This document shows, one piece after another, positions 46,510-54,867 of a stretch of 64,000 nt of DNA (the first letter of the stretch is position 1; each line of letters begins with the position of its first letter). The position numbers were made by a program, and so were the translations under genes. The stretch is from Companilactobacillus nuruki (GTDB lineage: Bacteria; Bacillota; Bacilli; Lactobacillales; Lactobacillaceae). The stretch spans positions 62,001-126,000 of the forward strand of contig NZ_NIPR01000004.1 in NCBI RefSeq assembly GCF_002872255.1. The letters run 5' to 3'. The notes under the pieces were generated by a model, which was not told where the DNA came from, searched no databases, and was given only the letters and a program-made list of their open reading frames with translations.

Positions 46510-48570
46510 CTACATTCTTAAGGTCAATGCATTCAATGCAACTACCACTGTGGATAGTGACATAACTACCGCTCCAATTGCAGGGCTCAAAATAAATCCA
46601 ACTCCGGCTAGAACACCAGCGGCTAATGGGATAGCAATAATGTTATATCCTGCTCCCCACCAGAGATTCTCAACCGTCTTGCGATAAGTATTATGTGACA
46701 ATTTCAAGAATTTGATGATGTCGCTAGGATCAGAATTATACAAAACAACATCAGCAGAATCAATTGCTACATCAGTTCCAGCTCCAATTGCTACGCCAAT
46801 CGTTGCTGCAGCCAAACTTGGTGCATCATTGATTCCATCACCAACCATTAAAACATGATGACCACTTGCTTCAAGTTGTTCAATAACCTGATGTTTGTCC
46901 TCTGGCAATAATTCAGCTCTAAATTCATCAATACCCATTTGTTTGGCCATAATAGCAGCTGATTCTTTATTATCACCAGTCAGCATAATCGGAGTGATAT
47001 TTCTAGCCTTTAGGTCCTTAATGAACTGAACTGTGTTCTCTTTGATTCGATCACCCAAAGCAACGAATCCTAGAACTTTTTGTTCAAGAACCAAGTAACT
47101 AATCGTATTACCTTGATCAAGATAGCTTTGAACCCTTTCTTTATCAAGTGCAATCTTATTTTCGTTAAGATACTTCATATTTATTAAATAGTACTTATTT
47201 CCATCGAAAGTTCCACTCATACCATAACCCTTGATGGCCTGAATATCATCTAAGGTAACTGATTCAACATTTTGATCTTTAGCATATTGAACAATACTAC
47301 TTGCGATAGGATGGCTTGAACCACTTTCAATTCCGGCAATAATAGCTAATAATTTTTCATTATCGATGCTTGAGTCCAAACTCTGCAAACCATTAACTGT
47401 AAACTTACCTTCAGTCAAAGTACCAGTTTTATCCATAGCTACATAATCAATTTTGCGACTATTTTCCATTGCTTGATTATCACGAATAATCAACCCATTA
47501 GTAGCAGCGATTGAGGTGCTTCGTGACATTACTAGAGGAATAGCTAATCCTAAAGCATGTGGACAGGCAATTACTAAGACTGTAACTAATATGTTCAAAG
47601 CCGTATTCAAATTACCAAAGATCAACCAGTAAATAAATGCAACGATCCCAACACTTAAGGCAGCATAGAATAACCATCCTGAAACCCTATCAGCTAACAT
47701 TTGTGTCTTAGAACGATTGTTTTGTGCATCTGAAACTAACTTACTGATTTGAGATAGATAACCTTCTCCAGCAGTCTTATCAACTTTGACTCTAATTGTA
47801 CCTTCTCCATTGATTGAACCACCAACAACTTTACTATCTAGATTCTTTTTGACAGCCTTAGGTTCACCGGTAATCAAAGATTCATTAACATAACTTTCAC
47901 CACTAATAACGTGTCCATCCAAAGGAATAGATTCACCAGCACGAATCTCGACAATATCACCGGCTTTTACCATTGAAATATCATGATCCATTGTTTTGTC
48001 ATCATGTACCATATGAACTTGATTAGGAACTAGTGAAGCAATCTTTTGTAAAGCATTACCGGCACTCATTGTTGATTTCATTTCAATCCAGTGACCTAAT
48101 AACATAATCACAATTAAGGATGCCAATTCCCAAAAGAAATCCATAATATGATTTTGGGAATGTAATAAATCATTCATAACAAAAGCGTACAAACTATAAA
48201 TATAGGCTACGCTAATACCCATTGTGATCAAAGTCATCATTGCTGGTTTCTTTTCAGCTAATTCACCACGAGCACCAGTAAGAAATGGCTTACCACCGTA
48301 AAAATATAGTCCTGATGCCAAAACTAATACTAGCCAATCTGAACCTGGAAACTGAAATTGAAATGGTAGCTTCATGCCCATAAATGGCGACAGTATAAAA
48401 ATTGGAATTGCCAAAACTAACGAAATCCAAAATTTTTGTCTAAGATCTCCCATATCCATCATATGACCACCATGCATCATCATATCGTGCCCACCGGACA
48501 TATTTGAGTGATCCATCTTCATATCTGAATGTTTCATATCCATATCTTTCATATTCTCACCATCTTTCAT
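46510..48570 (-). CDS. copB: CopB-type copper-translocating P-type ATPase
   Basis: A 686-residue P1B ATPase. The N-terminus is a Met/His-rich metal-binding tail (residues 1-42, many HxxM and MxHM groups). Eight membrane helices follow, with the CPH metal site (336-338), the phosphorylation motif DKTGT (Asp 380), a TGE actuator loop and the SSHP motif. CPH rather than CPC indicates the CopB subgroup, which exports copper or silver. Its ATG overlaps the copY stop (ATGA), so translation is coupled. Expression is controlled by CopY. Confidence 0.93.
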   Translation of the reverse strand: MKDGENMKDMDMKHSDMKMDHSNMSGGHDMMMHGGHMMDMGDLRQKFWISLVLAIPIFILSPFMGMKLPFQFQFPGSDWLVLVLASGLYFYGGKPFLTGARGELAEKKPAMMTLITMGISVAYIYSLYAFVMNDLLHSQNHIMDFFWELASLIVIMLLGHWIEMKSTMSAGNALQKIASLVPNQVHMVHDDKTMDHDISMVKAGDIVEIRAGESIPLDGHVISGESYVNESLITGEPKAVKKNLDSKVVGGSINGEGTIRVKVDKTAGEGYLSQISKLVSDAQNNRSKTQMLADRVSGWLFYAALSVGIVAFIYWLIFGNLNTALNILVTVLVIACPHALGLAIPLVMSRSTSIAATNGLIIRDNQAMENSRKIDYVAMDKTGTLTEGKFTVNGLQSLDSSIDNEKLLAIIAGIESGSSHPIASSIVQYAKDQNVESVTLDDIQAIKGYGMSGTFDGNKYYLINMKYLNENKIALDKERVQSYLDQGNTISYLVLEQKVLGFVALGDRIKENTVQFIKDLKARNITPIMLTGDNKESAAIMAKQMGIDEFRAELLPEDKHQVIEQLEASGHHVLMVGDGINDAPSLAAATIGVAIGAGTDVAIDSADVVLYNSDPSDIIKFLKLSHNTYRKTVENLWWGAGYNIIAIPLAAGVLAGVGFILSPAIGAVVMSLSTVVVALNALTLRM

Positions 48571-48989
48571 TTCAAATCAGCCTCCAAACAGTTACATTCA
48601 ACCATTTCTGGAGCTGTCCGTGCTTTTTTAGTTAAGGTTTCGATCAGCTTAGTTATATCGGTTTGAGAAATTTCAGAACTTTCAATTAGATCATTAATTG
48701 CCATTCCCTTCCTCATACAACAAAGACTATCGAAGAGGTCATTTACATTCTGATGGATTGCATCATCTTCTGCAACTAAAGGGTGGTATACATAAGGTCT
48801 TGTCCCTATATCGGCTTTAAGAAAATTTTTCTTTTGTAAACGTATGATCAAAGTTTTGATAGTTGGAGCTTTCCAATCTGTCTTTTTTTCTAGAATTTCG
48901 ATAACTTGCTTACTAGTTGCTTGACCTAAAGTCCAAATTATTCTCATTACTTGCCATTCAGCCTTGCTCATTGTTTCAACTTCAGCCAT
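48567..48989 (-). CDS. copY: CopY/BlaI-family copper-responsive repressor
   Basis: A 140-residue winged-helix repressor of the MecI/BlaI/CopY family (KAEWQVMRIIWTLGQATSKQ; TDWKAPTIKTLIIRL). CopY usually ends in CxCxxxxCxC; here only CNC remains near the end (VECNCLEADLK), plus a CC pair around 65. ATG 48989 with GGGAG upstream. Two cop boxes precede it, so it represses its own operon until copper rises. Confidence 0.9.
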   Translation of the reverse strand: MAEVETMSKAEWQVMRIIWTLGQATSKQVIEILEKKTDWKAPTIKTLIIRLQKKNFLKADIGTRPYVYHPLVAEDDAIHQNVNDLFDSLCCMRKGMAINDLIESSEISQTDITKLIETLTKKARTAPEMVECNCLEADLK

Positions 48990-49009
48990 GTTATTTCTCC
49001 CTTCTAGTT

Positions 49010-49050
49010 TACATATGTAATCTTTTATAAATATAGTTTACATTCGTAAA
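49010..49050 (-). promoter_or_regulatory. Two cop boxes (CopY operators)
   Basis: TACATATGTA (49010-49019) fits the cop box TACANNTGTA exactly. TACATTCGTA (49039-49048), within the larger palindrome TTTACATTCGTAAA, fits except for one base in the right half. They are 29 bp apart, upstream of copY, the arrangement seen in other cop operons. Confidence 0.8.
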
Positions 49051-49096
49051 CGTAAAAAGTAAAGCAAAAAGACTTTAAAAATTCATTCCACAAAAA

Positions 49097-49137
49097 ATAC
49101 GTTCTAGTAACTATTTGAAATAGTTACTAGAACGTAT
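49097..49137 (-). terminator. Terminator after nrdJ
   Basis: A 20-bp perfectly self-complementary stem, ATACGTTCTAGTAACTATTT and its complement around one base, followed by T residues on the minus strand. Confidence 0.83.
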
Positions 49138-49167
49138 TCTGCTATTCAAAGAATATATTTCCTATTC

Positions 49168-51408
49168 TTATCTAATAGGACAAGCCCCACCGGCACAATC
49201 TGATTGATCGACTAGTTCAATATCCTTCTTATCGTGATTATCATTTTGTTGAGCAAAAACAGCTGCAACATTTTCGTTAACTTCTGATTCACGTTTTTGA
49301 TAGACTTTTTTATCAATTGGCTCTTTTGGAGCTTGCTTGAAATCTGCACCACTGTAAGGCAATAGGGATGTTGATTTTGTTACATGCCTATATTGATACA
49401 TCAATGGAGCAATTTGATCTGCTTCATCTGGTTGGAATGTGATGGTACAACTAACTGCATTATCTGACCAATATGTTTGTAAAAATGCTTGTGTGGCAAA
49501 TTGTTCAGCAATTGAAACTGAACCTGCTGAAGCAAAATTAGGATCATCAGCGTTGGCAGCCTTAACTGGGAATTCTACACACATTGTATGTTTAGTGTAA
49601 ACATCTGGTTCGATCTTATATCCGCATGCTTTTAATGCTGGCAATAGTGGATCTGAATCTTGGAATCTGATTCTTTGAATTAAGTAACCTGCATAATGGA
49701 AATGCATACCCTCAGAAACACCAGCCAATTTAGCAACAGTACCTGATGGTTTAACTGTTGTATGTTTGATCGATGCCTTGCATCCTAGATCCTTTGAGTA
49801 CTCCTGATCTGCTTTGACAACTGTTTGATACAAATCATCAAATTTCTTCACAACGCGTTGATCGTAAATAGGTTTTTGATCAGTATCACCCGTTTCGGGA
49901 TCTGTGGTAGGCTCAAAACCAGTCACAACACGATTACCAAAGGTAGTTAAAATCCAATCTTGAATACCAGACATAGAAACACCTATACGGCGATTCTTTT
50001 GAATAACATCTCGAGAAACTTCCCAATCATAATTACTGAAAGTTACACGCTTTGTATAACGAGCGGCCAGAGCAAATGCCTCTTCCAAACTCCAACCTTG
50101 CTCAGTCGCGATCAATGGAAAGACTTCGAATAAGTTACATGGTTCACCATTGCTTAGAGAGATCTCGCCACAAGGATTTGTTCCTTCGACTCCATCATCA
50201 ATACCAGGTTGGTAACCATCAATTGCACGACCATAATTACGTGACAATTCCAAATTAACAATCCCAGGTTCACCATTATGAGTTATAGAGTCAGCAATTG
50301 GTTCATAACGTTTAAATTCTGAATCAACAGCCACACTATTATTAGAAGCCCAACGGTGATGGTAAAGTTTTGCTTGGTCTTGTTTCATAGTAATGAAATC
50401 ATCATCCGTTGATCCACCTAAAGCAAGCTCAGCTGAACGACGAACATTACCGGCTACAACGGTTTTACCAATTAGATTTCCCATATCAGTACAATCAACA
50501 GAGGTCAATTTACGACCAACCGCATCATTCAAGACACCATTAATGTCAAAGAACATTTCGATCAAAGGTACAGGACCAGAAGCAGTTCCACCAAAACCCT
50601 TGATTTTGGCTCCCTTAGCACGGATATCAGTAATATCTAGAACAACGTCGCTTAATCCATCATTAGTATCGTTAAAATGAGCATCAATCATATTGGCGTT
50701 CCCGATGACCCAACCTTCACGAGTATCAGGTAATTTATAATTACGAGTTCCTTCTAAACTATTTTCAGCTAACCATTCATCACGATCAACCGCACCAGCT
50801 TCAATTGAGTCTGCATATGAAGCACTTTCCTTACCGATCAAAATAGTTAAATCAACCCTTTGATCTACGACAGGCATTAGTTTCATATTTTCAGGCACAA
50901 CAGAGAAACCAACGCCGCCACCCTTCATCAATTGATCAAACATGAATGAGAATGGCATAGAAACAGCCAATTGATTCTTTTGAAGATAATCAGGAACAAT
51001 GTGACTATCACCATATTTTTGTGGTCTGATGGCAACAAACCAGCAATTATTCAAGGCATCGCCATTACGATGTTGATATTCGGTTCCAGAGATCCAAAGG
51101 TTTCTCCCTGAAGGAGTGGCAGCTAAACCATAGACCAATTTATATAAATCTTGAGCTTCTTTAACTAAACCGGCATATTGTTTATCAGTTAAATTAGCAT
51201 CCTTTAAACGAGGATCAAGATTGATATTTCCTTCGACCACACGTTTAACGGTTTCGGACCAATTTTCAGTCCGACCCAGCTCAGGTATCCAGCGAGCATA
51301 TGTACGCTTATAAGTAACCCAACCTAGTTCACCCCAGTGGGGTTTAATTGTTTTTTTGACTTCGGCAATAAAGTCATCTGATAAAATAATCTTATTAATA
51401 GTATCCAT
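49168..51408 (-). CDS. nrdJ: Adenosylcobalamin-dependent ribonucleoside-triphosphate reductase (class II)
   Basis: A 746-residue monomeric class II ribonucleotide reductase like the Lactobacillus leichmannii enzyme. The thiyl-radical Cys lies in NPCGEIS (mid-protein). The C-terminal tail CAGGACPIR carries the shuttle cysteines (about 738 and 743) that re-reduce the active site. It makes deoxynucleoside triphosphates using coenzyme B12 and works with or without oxygen. ATG 51408 with GGAG upstream. Two NrdR boxes cover the promoter. No cobalamin riboswitch is seen upstream. Confidence 0.96.
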   Translation of the reverse strand: MDTINKIILSDDFIAEVKKTIKPHWGELGWVTYKRTYARWIPELGRTENWSETVKRVVEGNINLDPRLKDANLTDKQYAGLVKEAQDLYKLVYGLAATPSGRNLWISGTEYQHRNGDALNNCWFVAIRPQKYGDSHIVPDYLQKNQLAVSMPFSFMFDQLMKGGGVGFSVVPENMKLMPVVDQRVDLTILIGKESASYADSIEAGAVDRDEWLAENSLEGTRNYKLPDTREGWVIGNANMIDAHFNDTNDGLSDVVLDITDIRAKGAKIKGFGGTASGPVPLIEMFFDINGVLNDAVGRKLTSVDCTDMGNLIGKTVVAGNVRRSAELALGGSTDDDFITMKQDQAKLYHHRWASNNSVAVDSEFKRYEPIADSITHNGEPGIVNLELSRNYGRAIDGYQPGIDDGVEGTNPCGEISLSNGEPCNLFEVFPLIATEQGWSLEEAFALAARYTKRVTFSNYDWEVSRDVIQKNRRIGVSMSGIQDWILTTFGNRVVTGFEPTTDPETGDTDQKPIYDQRVVKKFDDLYQTVVKADQEYSKDLGCKASIKHTTVKPSGTVAKLAGVSEGMHFHYAGYLIQRIRFQDSDPLLPALKACGYKIEPDVYTKHTMCVEFPVKAANADDPNFASAGSVSIAEQFATQAFLQTYWSDNAVSCTITFQPDEADQIAPLMYQYRHVTKSTSLLPYSGADFKQAPKEPIDKKVYQKRESEVNENVAAVFAQQNDNHDKKDIELVDQSDCAGGACPIR

Positions 51409-51435
51409 TAATATTCACTCCACACATTTGAAATA

Positions 51436-51483
51436 ACACTATATATAGTACCTTCAAAGAAGAAATATAACAATATATAGTGA
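51436..51483 (-). promoter_or_regulatory. nrdJ promoter with paired NrdR boxes
   Basis: Two boxes with cores CTATATATAG (51439-51448) and CAATATATAG (51471-51480) fit the NrdR consensus acaCwAtATaTwGtgt. They are 32 bp apart, three helical turns. On the minus strand TTGTTA and TACTAT, 17 bp apart, overlap the two boxes, so NrdR would cover both promoter elements. Confidence 0.8.
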
Positions 51484-51768
51484 TTAATTATTACTATTGA
51501 CATTTTGATAATAGATTTGCGTATTGATAATTCAGCAATTCAAAATGAAAAAAATTTGAATTCGTATTTCAATCAAATAATTTTCTTTATTGAAATACAC
51601 TTGAAACCGCATTTACTATTCTAATATCGTTTAAGAATACTTCGCAATGATTTTTTTAATTTAAACTTATGGATGAATTTCAAGAGGTTAAAACCAAATT
51701 TTCTACTTGACACGAACGTATGGTTGTTAAATCAAGTCTCGTTAATTTAAATTAAAATATCTTCAATT
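51484..51768. other. Long intergenic region upstream of nrdJ
   Basis: No gene is seen. It contains a perfect 10-bp inverted repeat GTATTTCAAT ... ATTGAAATAC (51564-51598, 15-nt spacer) and a TTGACA with an SOS-like CGAACGTATGGTTG near 51705-51725 that leads to no plus-strand gene. Confidence 0.4.
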
Positions 51769-51813
51769 AAAAAATACAGGTAGACTCTAAATTAGAATCT
51801 ACCTGTATTTTTT
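51769..51813. terminator. Bidirectional-looking terminator after the 98-residue membrane gene
   Basis: AAAAAATACAGGTAGA pairs perfectly with TCTACCTGTATTTTTT; an inner TCTAA/TTAGA continues the stem after one mismatch. T-runs are present on both strands. Confidence 0.85.
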
Positions 51814-51816
51814 AAT

Positions 51817-52113
51817 TTAAACCTGTTTAATATGAACCGTACTCCCCTGAGATTTGTATTGTGCTAGAAAATTAATACCGTGTAACTTACGATAATGATT
51901 CCAATCCATCGTTCTAACCCAAATCCTGACATCTCTATCCCCAATATCAGACACCAAGATCTTCGAGTGACTGAATGGATAAACAACAATCAATAAAAGC
52001 GATAAAAGATAGCCACTAGGAAAAAATAGCAATCCTATAATCATAATTAATGTAACAATATCTAGTGATGTTACCCTACGATAATACAGCTTCGATTGGT
52101 CCAATGTTTGCAT
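51817..52113 (-). CDS. Small membrane protein of unknown function
   Basis: A 98-residue protein with two closely spaced hydrophobic segments (about 18-34 and 35-48, split by PSG) and a soluble basic C-terminal half (DVRIWVRTMDWNHYRKLHG). No family recognised. ATG 52113 with AGGAGA upstream; a possible promoter TCAACA, 17 bp, TATAGT precedes it. It stands alone between nrdJ and the SLAP gene, with its own terminator. Confidence 0.6.
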   Translation of the reverse strand: MQTLDQSKLYYRRVTSLDIVTLIMIIGLLFFPSGYLLSLLLIVVYPFSHSKILVSDIGDRDVRIWVRTMDWNHYRKLHGINFLAQYKSQGSTVHIKQV

Positions 52114-52408
52114 CTTAAAAGTCTCCTTTTATTTACAAATCTCTGTACGCTTTTACTATACTACCCGTCTATTATTTTGTTGAGGAGATATCTTAATCTT
52201 AAGTAATTTTTTAAATATTTTTGCTTAATAAATTTTTATAATAATCTCTAGTTTGTAAAAAAAATTAACTTTATAAAAAGATAACTTAATTTCAACTTTT
52301 GAACTCAGATTAATATTTTTCGGATATCACATGAATACACCCAACTTAAAATGCTGATCTAGCGACTATTTCCGAGAGTGACCAAATCAACATAATTTTT
52401 AAAATAAT
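52114..52408. other. Intergenic region
   Basis: A 295-bp gap, AT-rich. It holds the probable promoter of the 98-residue membrane gene (right of 52113) and the 3' side of the SLAP gene. No convincing terminator for the SLAP gene and no other feature are seen. Confidence 0.4.
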
Positions 52409-53710
52409 TTATTTAATTAAACTACTTGCTTTAACCCATTCATTTGTAGCAACTTGATAATATGTTTCACCATTTAAAACTATCTTATTAGCGGTTTTCC
52501 ACTCTGAATTTGGTCCTAAACCACGACCACTAATCGCCTGACCATCTTTAGTATAAAGTGTAGCGGGAGAATTAGTAGTTGTAACAACACTAACAAATGG
52601 AGTTGCGGTTGTATTATTGTTATCAACATTTTGCCCTTGTACTGTAACTAAACTTGCATCAACCCATTCATTTGTAGCAACTTGATAATATGTTTTGCCA
52701 TTCAATTCTATCTTATTAGCAGTCTTCCACTCTGAGTTTGCACCCAAACCACGACCTGTAATGACTTTGCCTGTCTTATCAACTAAATTAACTGGCGAAC
52801 TACCGGTTTTAACTGTACTGACAAATGGTGTAATGGCGGCATCCGATTTAACATCTACATCACTTGCTTTAACCCATTCATATGTGGAAACTTGGTAGTA
52901 TGTCTCACCATTAATTACCTTAGTTCCGAATGTCTTCCATGGTGTTCCTGGATCTAAAGTACGGCCAGTAATGGTATTTCCATAAATACTGTATAATTGT
53001 GCTGCCTTGTCTTTGACTGTTACAACTCCAGTTGATGTATCAGCTGACTTAGTAACTGTAACAAATTGAGTATTATTATCAGTTTGCAAAGTCAACGCGC
53101 TAGTATCAGTTGTATAGCCTGTTGGTATTTTATCTGAAGTTAAACTAATACTATCGCCAACTTTATCACCAAAGATTTCTGTACGGCCGACTTCTGTATT
53201 ATCAGAGGTCTTGAAAATAATAGTATTGAAAACTTTTTTATTAACTGGAACGTTGTATTCTTTACCTTCAACCAAGGTAATAGTTTGTTCTTCATCATTA
53301 ACCCAACTGCATCCAGCAGGAATATCAGTTAACTTATAAGTATTGCCAGCTCCTCCGTTAACCACCTCTGAGTTTACTAGTTTACCATTTTGATCAACAT
53401 AGTTAACTTTAACTGAAATCATCTTAGCAACAGTAACTTTAACGTTTGCTTGATCAGCACCAAAAACTGGTTTATCACCCATCAATGCATAACCATCTGG
53501 GGCATAAGTGATGTCAGTTCCTTGTTTTCCTTGTAAAGTCTTTGACAAAATGAACTTGCCACTTTGATCGTAGTAAGACACATTATTTGTAACTTGTGTT
53601 TGAGTGGCAGTATCACTATCAGCATGTACAGTTACAGGATTAGTTACGGCACCTAAGACCATACCTGAAACTAAAAGACCACTAAATAATAAAGATGTAC
53701 TTTTTTTCAA
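52409..53710 (-). CDS. Secreted surface protein with three SLAP domains
   Basis: A 433-residue secreted protein. The start is TTG 53710, seven bases after GGAGGG, giving a signal peptide (KKSTSLLFSGLLVSG ... VHA, cleavage near residue 30). The middle has MucBP-like beta repeats with YxDQxGK motifs. Three C-terminal SLAP units (about 225-288, 295-358 and 369-433) share YYQVATNEWV-type endings and anchor the protein non-covalently to the wall. The last two are a 228-bp tandem DNA repeat. It is divergent from an SLAP amidase; probable surface or adhesion role. Confidence 0.82.
   Translation of the reverse strand: MKKSTSLLFSGLLVSGMVLGAVTNPVTVHADSDTATQTQVTNNVSYYDQSGKFILSKTLQGKQGTDITYAPDGYALMGDKPVFGADQANVKVTVAKMISVKVNYVDQNGKLVNSEVVNGGAGNTYKLTDIPAGCSWVNDEEQTITLVEGKEYNVPVNKKVFNTIIFKTSDNTEVGRTEIFGDKVGDSISLTSDKIPTGYTTDTSALTLQTDNNTQFVTVTKSADTSTGVVTVKDKAAQLYSIYGNTITGRTLDPGTPWKTFGTKVINGETYYQVSTYEWVKASDVDVKSDAAITPFVSTVKTGSSPVNLVDKTGKVITGRGLGANSEWKTANKIELNGKTYYQVATNEWVDASLVTVQGQNVDNNNTTATPFVSVVTTTNSPATLYTKDGQAISGRGLGPNSEWKTANKIVLNGETYYQVATNEWVKASSLIK
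52434..52889. repeat. 228-bp tandem repeat within the SLAP gene
   Basis: A stretch beginning ACCCATTCATTTGTAGCAAC at 52434 recurs at 52662, an offset of 228 bp (76 codons). A more divergent third unit follows toward 52889. This encodes SLAP units 3, 2 and 1 and could support unequal crossing over. Confidence 0.6.
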
Positions 53711-53835
53711 AATAATCCCTCCATCAAAATATATACATAATTTCATAGTAATTATATTCCTCAGAATTATTCTTTATAGCCGTCAGATAAAACTTATAAA
53801 ACATTTAACATAATTTACAATCTTTTCAATTAAGA

Positions 53836-53875
53836 TGTAATCATTTTGTAAACACTCTCAACTTCTTCATATGCT
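53836..53875 (+). promoter_or_regulatory. WalR-type box and promoter of the amidase gene
   Basis: TGTAAT, five bases, TGTAAA (53836-53852) matches the WalR consensus TGTWAH-N5-TGTWAH exactly. The second half-site overlaps TTGTAA (53846-53851), a -35 candidate, with TATGCT (53870-53875) 18 bp on. WalR controls cell-wall hydrolases in many Firmicutes, which fits the downstream amidase. Confidence 0.55.
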
Positions 53876-53912
53876 ATTCTTATTCTGGGAATCATAAGGG
53901 GGAGTTACTATT

Positions 53913-54782
53913 ATTAAAAAGAAATATTTCTTATTTACTTTTTTTATTTTGTTATTTTTATTAATTACTAATACTAAAACTGTTAAGGCCGATTCTTCAA
54001 TTAACGATTATATTATCGATAATCAGATTCAGCCTGCTAAAATTCAATCTCAGGAAGGTACTTTTGGAGTTTGGCAAGGATATCGTTATGGCGTTGGTCA
54101 ACCTGAAGGTATAGTGGTTCACGAAACATCTGAAAACAATGTTACAGCTCAACAATTTACCGACAGATTTAATTCCGAATGGCGTCAAAAACAAACTTAT
54201 GTCCATGCCTTTGTCGATAATAATCAAATTCTTAATATTCATAACACTGACTATATTGTTTGGGGTGCTGGTCCTACAGCTAATTCACGTTTCATCCAAG
54301 TAGAACTTTGCCGCGTCAATACTTATGACGAATTCGCACATTCTTTATCTAATGATGCTTATTATATTGCTTCCAAGCTAATTCAATATAATTTGCCTGA
54401 TGTTCCTGGACAAACTGTTTTCTCACATAAACAGACCAGTGACCTCTGGCACGAAACAAAGCATCAAGATCCTGACTACTATTTCAGTACTTGGGGTTAT
54501 GATATGAATCAATTTAACGATTTGATACTTTCCTATTATGATAATTTAAAATCATACAATAACGTTTATAATCCTAATGACCATGTTATTAACGTCCGCA
54601 ATTCAAATGGAGCATATGTCCCATTAGTTTCTTTGAATGATGACGGATCAGTTAGTTCAATTTCTAATCGTGCTTTAGCAAATAATACTCCTTGGTATAC
54701 CGATAAAAAACAAACAGTTAATGGTGTACTTTATCATCGAGTGGCTACTAATGAATGGGTCGCTGACAGTTATAAATATTAA
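53913..54782 (+). CDS. SLAP-anchored N-acetylmuramoyl-L-alanine amidase, probable AUU start
   Basis: A 289-residue secreted amidase. The frame is open from a TAA at 53895. A strong ribosome site AAGGGGGAG (53896-53904) is followed eight bases later by ATT 53913, then KKKYFLFTFFILLFLL and KTVKADSS, a complete signal peptide. No ATG, GTG or TTG occurs until TTG 53949, which has no ribosome site and cuts the signal peptide. The Amidase_2 domain (IVVHETSE, HAFVDNNQI, FSHKQTSDLWHETKHQDP) is followed by one C-terminal SLAP domain. It cleaves peptidoglycan cross-bridges during wall turnover. Confidence 0.8.
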   Translation: MKKKYFLFTFFILLFLLITNTKTVKADSSINDYIIDNQIQPAKIQSQEGTFGVWQGYRYGVGQPEGIVVHETSENNVTAQQFTDRFNSEWRQKQTYVHAFVDNNQILNIHNTDYIVWGAGPTANSRFIQVELCRVNTYDEFAHSLSNDAYYIASKLIQYNLPDVPGQTVFSHKQTSDLWHETKHQDPDYYFSTWGYDMNQFNDLILSYYDNLKSYNNVYNPNDHVINVRNSNGAYVPLVSLNDDGSVSSISNRALANNTPWYTDKKQTVNGVLYHRVATNEWVADSYKY

Positions 54783-54784
54783 AT

Positions 54785-54835
54785 AAAAAGCCAATGCAAT
54801 ATTCCATTAAAATGGATTACTGTATTGGCTTTTTT
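54785..54835. terminator. Bidirectional terminator between amidase and NADH oxidase genes
   Basis: AAAAGCCAAT(G)CA pairs with TGTATTGGCTTTT, with inner ATTCCAT/ATGGAT. T-runs lie on both sides, between convergent genes. Confidence 0.83.
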
Positions 54836-54867
54836 GATGCCTACAAAATCATATTAAATTTGTTCAT

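Noticed and set aside
51705-51726. SOS-box-like CGAACGTATGGTTG after TTGACA
   Set aside because: Two mismatches in conserved positions, and no plus-strand gene downstream to control.
51409-51816. Cobalamin riboswitch upstream of nrdJ
   Set aside because: No B12-box-like sequence or matching stem pattern was found in the 408-bp gap; only NrdR boxes and an unrelated inverted repeat are seen.
52434-52889. CRISPR-like repeats
   Set aside because: The repeats are in frame, encode SLAP domains, and have no regular short spacers.
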